A stretch of 35,138 bases of DNA, from assembly GCA_031264015.1 (NCBI GenBank), contig JAISET010000015.1:1-35138 (forward strand), in the 5' to 3' direction. Positions within the stretch are counted from its first letter, which is position 1, and each line of letters starts with the position of its first letter. Below, one piece after another: positions 7,168-14,582 of the stretch. The position numbers and the translations under genes are program-made. The stretch is from Deltaproteobacteria bacterium (GTDB lineage: Bacteria; Desulfobacterota; Desulfarculia; Adiutricales; Adiutricaceae). The notes beneath the pieces are model-generated. The model was not told the DNA's origin. It saw only the letters and a list, made by a program, of their open reading frames with translations, and did no database searches.

Positions 7168-9603
7168 ATGGAGCGGGGAATCGCAGGCAAAATTTTTTCG
7201 GCCGTCCTTTTTCTGCTCCCGGCCCTCGTTGTCCTGACGGCGGCGGCGGTCCTCCCGGGCCCCGCCTCGGCGGCGCCCCCCTCCACCTCGAGATTCGGAC
7301 CGTACTATCTGACCCAGCAGAGGCTCGGCAACGGCCTCTGGCGGTTCCGGCTGGGGCTCGACGAGCCCGACCCGGAGTCGCCCTGGGTGGCGACCCCCAT
7401 GCTCTCCGACACCGGCGAATGGGCCGGGCCCCACCCCGGGCCCGAGTCGCGCCTGGTCGTCTCCGGCGCGGACACCCCGACGCCGACGCTGACCATTATC
7501 GAGACCCTCCCCGACGGCTCCCAGTCCACGGCCTTCAGCGTCTCCCCCGCCGCCCCCGACGGCCAGCTGGCCGGGCTCGCCTTCCACGGCGAGCGCTACA
7601 GCCACGTCGTGGGCCTCGGCGCCGACTTCCGCTTCTCCTTGTTCAACATCAACCACCAGGGCGAGATCGTCATGCCCGGCGGGCCTTTCGGGAACATCCT
7701 GGAAAAAAGCCCCGGGGTCCGGGCCAGCGGCCTGCAGTCCCCGGTCTGCATAGCCTTGGGCCCCGGCTTCCAGAACGCCGCCCTGTTCATCAACGAGACC
7801 AGGCCCCTGGCCTGGGACTTCACCTCCTCCCCCTGGTACGTGGGCCCGACGGGCCCGCTGGGCCCCTCGGAGAGCGTCGACTTTTTCGTCCTGCTGGGGC
7901 CGGACCTGCCGTCGCTCAGGCGCACGCTCATGGCCATGCTGGGCAGGCAGGCCCTGCCGCCCAAGTCGGTCTTCGCCCCCTGGATCCTGGCCGGGGACGC
8001 CCCCTCGGCCGCGGCCCGCGCGGAGGTCTTAAGCTCCCTCGCCCAGCAGAAAAACGGCTTCGAGACGCTCACGGTCATGTTCGAGCCGCAGCCCGAGAAC
8101 CCGCCCCACGCCCTGGCCGCCTCGCTGGGCCTGAACATCCTGGTCACCGAGTCCCCGTACCTGCCCACCGACTCCCCGCACTACGTCGACATGACCAAGC
8201 GGGGCTTTCTGGTGCGGGCCAACGGGCCCCAGGCCTCCCCGCTTTTGCTGAGCTACCATAACAGGCTCTCGAGCCTGATCGACTACACCAACTCCCCGGC
8301 GGCGGACTACTGGCACAGCCTGGTCAGGGCGGGCCAGGTGGAGGCCGGGGCCTCCTTGTTCTATCTGGTCGGCGGCGAGCCCGAGGTCTACAGCCCGGCC
8401 GCCTGGTACCAGGGCTCCGGCCCGGACGACCTGCACTCCCACTACGCCTGGGGCCCCCGCTTCGCCTTGAAATGGATGGAGAGCCTGGGCGCGTCGGTCA
8501 TGCGGCCGGTTTTTTCCCGCTCGTCCCCGCCGAGGCTCTTCGCCGTCTCCCGGGCGGGCCTGGGGGGCATGGGCCGCTTCGGGGCCGGGGTGCTGGCCAT
8601 CGACCCCAACCCCTTCTTCCCCAGAAACGCCGGGCAGGCCCGCGCCAACCTGATCCTCTCCGGGGTGGACTACTACTCCACCGACGTCTCGGCCCTGACG
8701 AGCCAGTTCCCCATGGACTCCGCCAGCCGTCTCTACGAGGCCTGGCTGGCCAACGTGGCCCTTTTGAACCTGCCTCTGGTCCTGCCCGGGGAGATGCTCG
8801 CCCAGCCCTGGGCCCGGGTCAACCTGGACCTCAAGGCCAGCCTCGAGCCCTACTACTACTCGCTGGCCTGGAAATCCAGCCGCACCGGCGAGCCCCTGAT
8901 CGCCCCGCTGGTCTACTATTTCCAGGACGACCCCCTGGCCCGGGAGAGCGCCTTCGAGACCATGGTGGGCCCGTCTTTGCTGGTGCCCGCCGGGGTGGCC
9001 GCCAACGACGAGACGCTTTCCTTCCACCTGCCCGAGGGCCGCTGGTACAACCCCCACACCCGCGAGATTATCGACCAGCTGGACGGCTCGCCCCGCAGCC
9101 TCCCCGTCAAGATCCAGGGCCTGCACATGCCGCCGATCCTGTTCAAGTCCGGCTCCGTCGTCCCCATGATCTCGGACCCGGCGGGCCCGACCAGACGCAA
9201 GACCATCCTGGCCTTCCCCGGGGAGAGCCCCGCCAGCTTCGACTGGTACGAGGACAACGGCCTGGACCAAAGCCACCTCTCGGGGGTCTACTCCGTGACC
9301 TCCCTGGACCTCTCGGCCAGGGCGGCCGGCCCCTCCTCCCCGCCCGTCGCGCTGACCATCCGGGCCCGGGTCGGCTCGGTGCCCGGCGAGGAGACGGCCA
9401 GGGAGTTCCTGGTGGAGTTCGTCGACGTCGGCAACGTGGGCGCGGCCCTGCTGGACGGCGACATCCACCGCCGCCTCAACTCCGAGAGCCAGCTCCTCGC
9501 CATGGACTCCGGCTGGTTCTCCCTGGGCACCGGGAGGCTTCTCTTCAAGACCCCGCCCCTGGACCCGTCCGTCGACCACCAGATTGTCCTCAACCCCAGC
9601 TGA
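7168..9603 (+). CDS. Secreted glycoside hydrolase family 31-like protein, nucleophile apparently replaced
   Basis: An 811-residue protein with a Sec signal peptide (hydrophobic core about residues 10-30, ending PASAAPP), then an N-terminal beta domain, a barrel and C-terminal beta domains typical of GH31 alpha-glucosidases and related enzymes. PPKSVFAPWIL (about 270) marks the barrel start. RLFAVSRAG and FGAGVLAID (Asp479) match the region of the acid/base Asp (usually W-GD). VGPSLLVPAGV, FHLPEGRWYNP and YEDNG are typical later motifs. Where GH31 has the nucleophile in WxDMNEP, this protein reads FYLVGGEPEV, so Val401 stands in the Asp place. It may be a non-catalytic glycan binder or use another residue. 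GGGAGAG lies about ten bases before the ATG. It starts 22 bases after the NYN gene, so the two may share a transcript. Confidence 0.78.
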   Translation: MERGIAGKIFSAVLFLLPALVVLTAAAVLPGPASAAPPSTSRFGPYYLTQQRLGNGLWRFRLGLDEPDPESPWVATPMLSDTGEWAGPHPGPESRLVVSGADTPTPTLTIIETLPDGSQSTAFSVSPAAPDGQLAGLAFHGERYSHVVGLGADFRFSLFNINHQGEIVMPGGPFGNILEKSPGVRASGLQSPVCIALGPGFQNAALFINETRPLAWDFTSSPWYVGPTGPLGPSESVDFFVLLGPDLPSLRRTLMAMLGRQALPPKSVFAPWILAGDAPSAAARAEVLSSLAQQKNGFETLTVMFEPQPENPPHALAASLGLNILVTESPYLPTDSPHYVDMTKRGFLVRANGPQASPLLLSYHNRLSSLIDYTNSPAADYWHSLVRAGQVEAGASLFYLVGGEPEVYSPAAWYQGSGPDDLHSHYAWGPRFALKWMESLGASVMRPVFSRSSPPRLFAVSRAGLGGMGRFGAGVLAIDPNPFFPRNAGQARANLILSGVDYYSTDVSALTSQFPMDSASRLYEAWLANVALLNLPLVLPGEMLAQPWARVNLDLKASLEPYYYSLAWKSSRTGEPLIAPLVYYFQDDPLARESAFETMVGPSLLVPAGVAANDETLSFHLPEGRWYNPHTREIIDQLDGSPRSLPVKIQGLHMPPILFKSGSVVPMISDPAGPTRRKTILAFPGESPASFDWYEDNGLDQSHLSGVYSVTSLDLSARAAGPSSPPVALTIRARVGSVPGEETAREFLVEFVDVGNVGAALLDGDIHRRLNSESQLLAMDSGWFSLGTGRLLFKTPPLDPSVDHQIVLNPS

Positions 9604-9727
9604 CCCGACGGGCGGGCCCGGCTGGCGCGCCCGACGGACGCCTGCAAGCCTCCCGGCCGGCCAAGTTTTTTGACGGCGGGCCCGACGGGCGCCTTCAAGC
9701 CTCCCGACCGACAAAGTTTTTTTCACC
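9604..9727 (+). repeat. Two-copy direct repeat, about 51 bp, after the GH31-like gene
   Basis: Copies at about 9625-9675 and 9676-9726 share CCCGACGG, ACGCCT or GCGCCT, CAAGCCTCCCG and AAGTTTTTT words in the same order, with a few substitutions. Each copy ends in a T-run. The array sits between the stop codon and the terminator hairpin. Confidence 0.65.
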
Positions 9728-9757
9728 GCGGGGCCGTCCGGCCCCGCCTGTTTTTTT
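9728..9757 (+). terminator. Intrinsic terminator after the GH31-like gene
   Basis: A perfect 8-bp stem GCGGGGCC/GGCCCCGC with a GTCC loop is followed, after CTG, by TTTTTTT (9751-9757). It should end the transcript that carries the GH31-like gene. Confidence 0.85.
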
Positions 9758-9971
9758 AGACCCCGGGAGCGTCAACCCCGAGAGTGTCGACCCTTAGAGT
9801 GTTAATCCCGAAAGGGCCGGGAAGATTCCCCCGGCTAAAAAGATCCGGCCGGGGAAAGAAGTTTCGGACCCTGATAATTTCCCGGGTTGAAAATCATTCC
9901 CGGACCGGACTGTTTTTCCAGGCGGCCGCCCCGAACGGGGGCCCGCCGGTTCGAGGCCGCCCGACCGACCT

Positions 9972-11153
9972 ATGAGCGCAGAAACGACAACCCGCGCGGG
10001 GACTTATGCCGACCGAACGGGCGGGGCCCCGACCCCGGGGGCCGCGGACGGGCATGCGGGCGCCCGGGGGCCCGGGGGGCAAATCCCGGGGCCCTCGATC
10101 GGTCCCCTGACCCTCCGCAACCCTTTCATTCTGGCGCCCATGGCCGGGGTGACGGACCTCCCGTACCGGCGTCTGTGCTGGGAGGCGGGGGCGGGGGGCG
10201 CGGTCTCGGAGATGGCCTCGGCCGCGGCCCTGGCCCACCGGGGCAGACAGACTCTGGCCATGCTGGCCACCGACCGGGACGTCGAGCGGCCTTTCTGGGT
10301 CCAGCTCTTCGGCAAGGACCCGGCCTCGCTGGCAGCGGCGGCCAGGACGGCGGTCCTGGAGGCCGGGGCCGACGTCGTCGACCTCAACTGCGCCTGCCCC
10401 GCCCGCAAGGTCGTCTCCAGCGGGCACGGCGGGGCGCTGTTAAAGGACCCGGATCTGTGCTGCCGCCTGGTGGAGGCCATGGCCGGGGCGGCGGACGTCC
10501 CGGTGACCGTCAAGCTGCGGCCGGGCTTCAGGGCCGAGGACGGGCCGACGGTCCTGGACCTCGGGCCCAGGCTGGAGGCGGCCGGGGCCGGGGCCCTGAT
10601 CCTCCACGGCAGGTACGTGAGCGAGCGCTTCGGCGGACGGGCCGACTGGTCCCTGGTGGAAAGGCTCGCCCGGGCGGTCAAGATCCCCGTCGTCGGCTCC
10701 GGGGACATCCAGGACGCCCGGACGGCGGTCTTTCTCCTCAAAAAGCACAATCTCGCGGGCGTCATGCTGGGACGGGCCACCCGGGGGCGCCCCTGGCTGT
10801 TTCGGGAGTGCCTGGGCGAGCTGGAAGGGCTGCCCGTCCCCCCGCCCGGCTGGGAGGAGAGGCGCGACGCCGCCCTCAGGCACGCGCGGCTCATCGAGCG
10901 GCAGACCGGCCCCAAGGCCTGCTACCGGCTGCGCTCGATCCTCATGTGGTACACCAGGGGCCTCCCCGGCGCCGCCAGGCTGAGGGCGGGCATCTGCCGG
11001 GAGGAGAGCGTCGACCGCCAGCTGGAGATGTTCGCCGAGGCCGTGGACGAGGCCCTGGCCCGCGGGGCCGACCCCGACCCCGGAGCCGAGGCCGGGGAGG
11101 ACCCCGCGCCGGGGGGCTTCCCGGGGGCGGACGGGGACTTTTTCCCCGACTAA
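9972..11153 (+). CDS. dus: tRNA-dihydrouridine synthase (Dus/DusB-like)
   Basis: A 393-residue protein. Dus enzymes use FMN and NADPH to reduce uridines in tRNA to dihydrouridine. The conserved domain begins near residue 41 with IGPLTLRNPFILAPMAGVTD. It continues with QLFGKDP, DLNCACPARKV (catalytic Cys in the usual N-x-x-C-P place), GHGGALLKDP, VTVKLRPGF, LILHGRY, IPVVGSGDI and VMLGRATRGRPW (FMN phosphate site), in the order expected for DusB-type members. The first 40 and last 30 residues are Gly/Pro/Ala/Asp-rich and not part of the family. The start at 9972 has no clear ribosome site, so the real start may be further in. A terminator lies upstream, so it likely has its own promoter, though none is obvious. 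Confidence 0.9.
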   Translation: MSAETTTRAGTYADRTGGAPTPGAADGHAGARGPGGQIPGPSIGPLTLRNPFILAPMAGVTDLPYRRLCWEAGAGGAVSEMASAAALAHRGRQTLAMLATDRDVERPFWVQLFGKDPASLAAAARTAVLEAGADVVDLNCACPARKVVSSGHGGALLKDPDLCCRLVEAMAGAADVPVTVKLRPGFRAEDGPTVLDLGPRLEAAGAGALILHGRYVSERFGGRADWSLVERLARAVKIPVVGSGDIQDARTAVFLLKKHNLAGVMLGRATRGRPWLFRECLGELEGLPVPPPGWEERRDAALRHARLIERQTGPKACYRLRSILMWYTRGLPGAARLRAGICREESVDRQLEMFAEAVDEALARGADPDPGAEAGEDPAPGGFPGADGDFFPD

Positions 11154-11271
11154 ACCGAGACTTAGCCCCGGGCGGGAGCCGGTCGGGAATCGGCCGGGAA
11201 GGAAAGGAACCTCGCCGCTCGGGCCCGTAATTAACCGGCCGGGGGCGCTTTTCGGCAAATCTGGCCGGTCG

Positions 11272-11300
11272 TTGACTCTTTTGGGCAAGTGGGGTAGGAT
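11272..11300 (+). promoter_or_regulatory. Sigma-70 promoter of the response-regulator gene
   Basis: TTGACT (11272-11277), a 17-base spacer and TAGGAT (11295-11300) followed by an A/T-rich stretch. Transcription would start near 11307, giving a leader of about 110 bases before the ATG at 11416. Confidence 0.7.
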
Positions 11301-11415
11301 AAAATAAAGCTCACCAGGCCGGCGGCGCCGTCGGCCGACGATCCGTCCCCTGCGCCGGGCGGCCCCGGAGAAAATCCGGGGGGCCGGGGCCCATCACCAT
11401 AGTCGGGAGTTTATA

Positions 11416-11766
11416 ATGCCAAAGATTTTGGTCGTCGACGACGAAGCACACATCAGGCTTCTTTACTCAGAGGAGCTGGCCGAGGACGGTTACGAGGTCA
11501 TCACGGCGGAGAACGGGGACGGCCTGCTGGAGCGCATCGACTCCGAGAGGCCCGACGTCGTCACCCTGGACATCAAGATGGTGGACTATAACGGCCTGGA
11601 CCTCCTGCAGGACATCCGCAACAAGTTCTACGACCTGCCGGTCATACTCTGCTCGGCCTACGACACCTTCAAGGACGACATGAAGTCCATCGCCGCCGAC
11701 CATTACGTGGTCAAGAGCTTCGACTTGAGCGAGCTCAAGCAGCGCATCAAGGAGGTCCTGGGCTAG
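11416..11766 (+). CDS. Single-domain response regulator (CheY-like receiver)
   Basis: A 116-residue stand-alone receiver domain. All key residues are present: acidic pair Asp8-Asp9 (VVDDE), phosphoacceptor Asp52 (TLDIKM), Ser80 in the Thr/Ser switch place (ILCSAY) and Lys100 (VVKSFDL). There is no output domain, so it would act by protein contact, as CheY or Spo0F-like relays do. Its kinase is not in the window. GGGAG lies eight bases before the ATG, and a good promoter sits about 120 bases upstream. The dGTPase-like gene follows 52 bases later on the same strand and may be co-transcribed. Confidence 0.92.
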   Translation: MPKILVVDDEAHIRLLYSEELAEDGYEVITAENGDGLLERIDSERPDVVTLDIKMVDYNGLDLLQDIRNKFYDLPVILCSAYDTFKDDMKSIAADHYVVKSFDLSELKQRIKEVLG

Positions 11767-11818
11767 GAGCCGGCCGGCCCGACGGTCCGCCCTCATCGCC
11801 AGCCCCAGGTTTTTCCCC

Positions 11819-12898
11819 ATGACCCGACCCAGCCGAATCGACCCCGGACGCTCCGAGGACGGTCTCTCGCCCCTGGCCGCCCTGTCCGGGGAGGCGACCA
11901 GGGAGCGCCCGGAGGAGCCCTGCCCCTGGCGCACCGCCTTCCAGAGGGACCGGGACCGCATCATCCACTCCAAGCCCTTCCGCCGCCTGGCCCACAAGAC
12001 CCAGGTCTTCGTGGCCACCACCGGGGACCACTACCGCACCCGCCTGACCCACACCCTGGAGGTCAGCCAGATCGCCCGCACCCTGGCCAGGGGCTTCAAC
12101 CTCAACGAGGACCTGGCCGAGACGATCTCCCTGGGGCACGATTTGGGGCACACCCCCTTCGGGCACGCGGGCGAGCGCTGCCTCAACAAGCACAACCCCC
12201 GGGGATTTCGGCACCAGGACCAAAGCGTCCGGGTGGTCGAGCGCCTGGCCAAAAACGGCGAGGGCCTGAACCTGACCCGCGAGGTGCTGGACGGCATCGC
12301 CCGCCACTCCAAGGGCCGCGGCCCCGTCTTCGCGCCCCCCCACGACAAGCCGCTCACTTTGGAGGCGCAGCTGGTCAGGGCCTCGGACCTGATCGCCTAC
12401 CTGGCCCACGACCTCGACGACGCCCTGGAGTCGGGCCTTCTGACCCCGGCCGAGATCCCGCCCAGGCTGGTCGAGTTCTTCGGGGAGCGGGCCTCCAGCC
12501 GCATCGGCATCATGGTCTCGGATCTCCTGACCAACTCCGACGTCCGGAACGACTCCGCCAGCTTCTCCTTCTCCCCCGGGACCCACAAGGCCATGGAGGA
12601 CCTGCGCGCCTTCCTGGGGGCCAGCGTCTACTCGCACCCGGCCCTCCGGCACCAGCTGGACTTCGCCCAGAACATCATCAGCTATGTTTTCAAGACCCTG
12701 ATGGAGAACGACCGCCTCTACAACACGCTCCCCATGCGCCATCTGGCCGTCGACCGCTCCCAGGCCGTCTGCGACTTCGTCTCCGGCATGACCGACCGCT
12801 ACGCCTTCAGCTACGCCCAGAACCTCGCCAAAGGCCTGACCCCCGGAGCGCCGGCCGACCTGGACTACGACGTCGGCCCGCTGTTCGTCGAGTTTTAG
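11819..12898 (+). CDS. dgt: Deoxyguanosinetriphosphate triphosphohydrolase-like protein (HD domain)
   Basis: A 359-residue HD-domain protein of the dGTPase type, which cuts dNTPs to the nucleoside and triphosphate. Signatures: the opening RDRDRIIHSKPFRRLAHKTQV (residues 43-63), then RTRLTHTLEVSQIAR with metal ligand His78, the HD pair His107-Asp108 in LGHDLGHTPFGHAGE with catalytic His residues, and the downstream ASDLIAYLAHDLDD helix carrying the last metal Asp. The length fits the shorter dGTPase-like subfamily found in many bacteria, which often act on several dNTPs. The start is taken at the first ATG of the conserved N-terminus; no strong ribosome site is seen. It lies 52 bases after the receiver gene. 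Confidence 0.9.
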   Translation: MTRPSRIDPGRSEDGLSPLAALSGEATRERPEEPCPWRTAFQRDRDRIIHSKPFRRLAHKTQVFVATTGDHYRTRLTHTLEVSQIARTLARGFNLNEDLAETISLGHDLGHTPFGHAGERCLNKHNPRGFRHQDQSVRVVERLAKNGEGLNLTREVLDGIARHSKGRGPVFAPPHDKPLTLEAQLVRASDLIAYLAHDLDDALESGLLTPAEIPPRLVEFFGERASSRIGIMVSDLLTNSDVRNDSASFSFSPGTHKAMEDLRAFLGASVYSHPALRHQLDFAQNIISYVFKTLMENDRLYNTLPMRHLAVDRSQAVCDFVSGMTDRYAFSYAQNLAKGLTPGAPADLDYDVGPLFVEF

Positions 12899-13015
12899 TC
12901 CCGCCCGGCCGCGAACGCGGCCAGGCCCGCGGTCTCCCGCCTCCGGCTCCCCCTCCCCGCCTCCCGTTCCCCGCGGACGATTGCCAACCCCGGCGTCCCC
13001 GGCCGCGGGACATGG

Positions 13016-13059
13016 AAAAAGCGGCCGGCGGGATTGCCCTCCCGCGGGCCGCTTCTAAA
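13016..13059 (-). terminator. Terminator of the HU gene
   Basis: On the - strand a 12-bp stem (13041-13052 with 13021-13032, one mismatch) around a GGGCAAT-type loop is followed by TTTTTC (13020-13016). It lies about 20 bases after the HU stop codon. It may also help to block read-through from the convergent dGTPase-like gene. Confidence 0.75.
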
Positions 13060-13078
13060 AAAGCCGCGGCGGGACAGC

Positions 13079-13360
13079 CTACTTCAGGCTGTTGACCGCC
13101 TCTTTCAGAACCTTGGCCGGTTTGAACTTGACGGCCTTGTGGGCCTTGATGACCAGCGTCTCCCCGGACCTGGGGTTGCGCCCTTTGCGTTTGGGGCGCT
13201 TGACCACCTGAAAAACGCCGAGCCCGAAGATCGGGAAACGGCCGTCCTTCTTCAGAGTCTTGACGACGTTGGAAATGACGCTCTCCAAGGCCTTCTGGGC
13301 CTGGACCTTGGTAATCTCGCTCTCCTTGGCAACTTGGGAGATCAGTTCGGCTTTAGTCAT
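13079..13360 (-). CDS. hup: HU family DNA-binding protein
   Basis: A 93-residue protein of normal HU length. It has the N-terminal dimer helices (MTKAELISQVAKESEITK), the DGRFPIFGLGVFQV strand region, the DNA-binding arm with RKGRNPRSGE (the usual GRNP motif) and the C-terminal FKPAKVLKEAVN helix. HU bends and compacts DNA as a dimer. AGGAG lies 11 bases before the ATG. It is a single gene with its own terminator. The region upstream on its strand is pyrimidine-rich and holds unusual 16-bp and 30-bp periodic repeats, described separately. Confidence 0.94.
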   Translation of the reverse strand: MTKAELISQVAKESEITKVQAQKALESVISNVVKTLKKDGRFPIFGLGVFQVVKRPKRKGRNPRSGETLVIKAHKAVKFKPAKVLKEAVNSLK

Positions 13361-13574
13361 GGATCAAGATACTCCTCTCCAGACAAAATGATGAGCAGGG
13401 AAAAACCCCGCCTTAAGCAAGAAAAAAAGTCCTCGGGGCAAACTCAACCTAAAAACCGCCGTCCGGCGCGCGCGAACGCGCCGTCATAGATTTCTAATGA
13501 TCGCCGAATCAAAATTAAGAAAGACGAAACGAGAGATCGAAAAAAAGAAAAGGCAAAAAACTGAAAAAAGCTTT

Positions 13575-13622
13575 AAATCCTGAAAACATGAAATCCTGAG
13601 AACATGGAAACCTGAAAAAACC
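13575..13622. repeat. Three copies of a 16-bp repeat
   Basis: Units AAATCCTGAAAACATG, AAATCCTGAGAACATG and a weaker GAAACCTGAAAAAACC follow head to tail. They lie upstream of the HU gene, next to the longer 30-bp array. Confidence 0.75.
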
Positions 13623-13671
13623 GCCGCAAAATTCAAGCCCGAACAGGCCCGCCCCGAAACATGCCGCGCCG

Positions 13672-13865
13672 GGGCTCCCGACAACCCGCAAAAGAAAAAA
13701 CTTTGAAACACCGGCGAAAGAAGAAACTTTTCCCCGGGCCGACCAGCGAAAGAAAAGCTCCCCCGGGCCGACCAGCGGAAGAAAAGCTCCCCCGGAGCCG
13801 GCCCGCGAAAGAAAAACTCGCCCGGAGCCAACCCGCGAAAGACAAAATCCCCCCGCGAAAACCAT
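13672..13865. repeat. Imperfect 29-31 bp tandem repeat, about six copies
   Basis: Units of the form CCCGGRSC...CCCGCGAAAGAAAA.CTCC follow each other; the two at about 13735-13792 differ by one base, the outer ones are weaker. Because the unit is close to 30 bases, several frames stay open. The + strand frame 13661-13867 reads as 10-residue basic repeats (RPAKEKLARS, QPAKDKIPPR), like an Ala/Lys/Pro-rich tail. It has no ribosome site, so I treat the array as DNA repeat, not as a gene. Confidence 0.7.
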
Positions 13866-14582
13866 AGCAAAAAAACTCGCCCGCGGGGGCCGGCTAACGA
13901 ATGTTTAGTCGGACGCCGGACGGAATCCCGCCGCCGCGAGAGCCTCCAAACCCGGCCGGTCCGCCGGTTCCCGACCGGCCGTCGTCAGACCCGGACGCGC
14001 CCGACGGCGGCCGGCGTCTCAAATCACATCTTTGTCTCCACTATATATACTAAAAAGCCAAGGGTTGCAAGAATGGCGCGGCGGGCGACACCCCCCGAAG
14101 CAAATTTTTTCACCCCCGCCCTCCCGGGCGACCCGCCCGGGCTCCTCAAGACCCTGGCGACAACCTCCGCCCGCCCCAAAAAAACCGCCTCCTTTAGAGC
14201 GGACAGATAAAAGCGAACGCCCGTCGGGGCCACTGGTCGCCGGGGGTCGCCGGGGGGCGCCGAAAAATAGTTTTCCTGTCAAATTTTAAACCAAGGATGA
14301 CGAAAGCGCCCGTCCGGCCGCAAGACGCGCCCCGGCGGAACCGGGGCCCCGTCAAAGACCGGGGCCGGAGTCAAAAAAAACAAAGGCCCGGAACGAAAAT
14401 CAAAAGTCGGGGCCGCATGCCGGGACCCAAGGCCGAAACCAAAAACCAAAAAACCAAAGGCCGGAAGCGAAAAAAATCCGTCAAAAAAAATCCTTCGGCA
14501 TGCGCGCCCCCCGACGACGGACAGGCGCGACGCAAGCCGGAACGTTCGTCGGAGCGTCCGGGAACGTCCGCCGGAACGTTCG

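Larger units (their letters stand above)
13361..14582. other. 1.2-kb gene-free region between HU and gatA
   Basis: No supported gene. The part next to HU (13490-13870) is strikingly purine-rich on the + strand and periodic. A short AT-rich patch lies at 14020-14060, and 14290-14500 is again A-rich on the + strand. GGAACGTTCG words recur at 14536-14550 and 14570-14584, 34 bases apart, just past the gatA stop. Small open frames overlap each other and have no signature. Confidence 0.45.

Noticed and set aside
8029-9726. A 565-codon open frame on the - strand across the GH31-like gene
   Set aside because: It is Gly/Val/Gln-rich antisense noise without a domain or ribosome site; the + strand has a signal peptide and GH31 motifs.
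13661-13867. A 68-residue Lys/Ala/Pro repeat protein
   Set aside because: There is no ribosome site and no non-repeat domain. The frame is open because the DNA repeat is about 30 bases. Kept as a repeat only.
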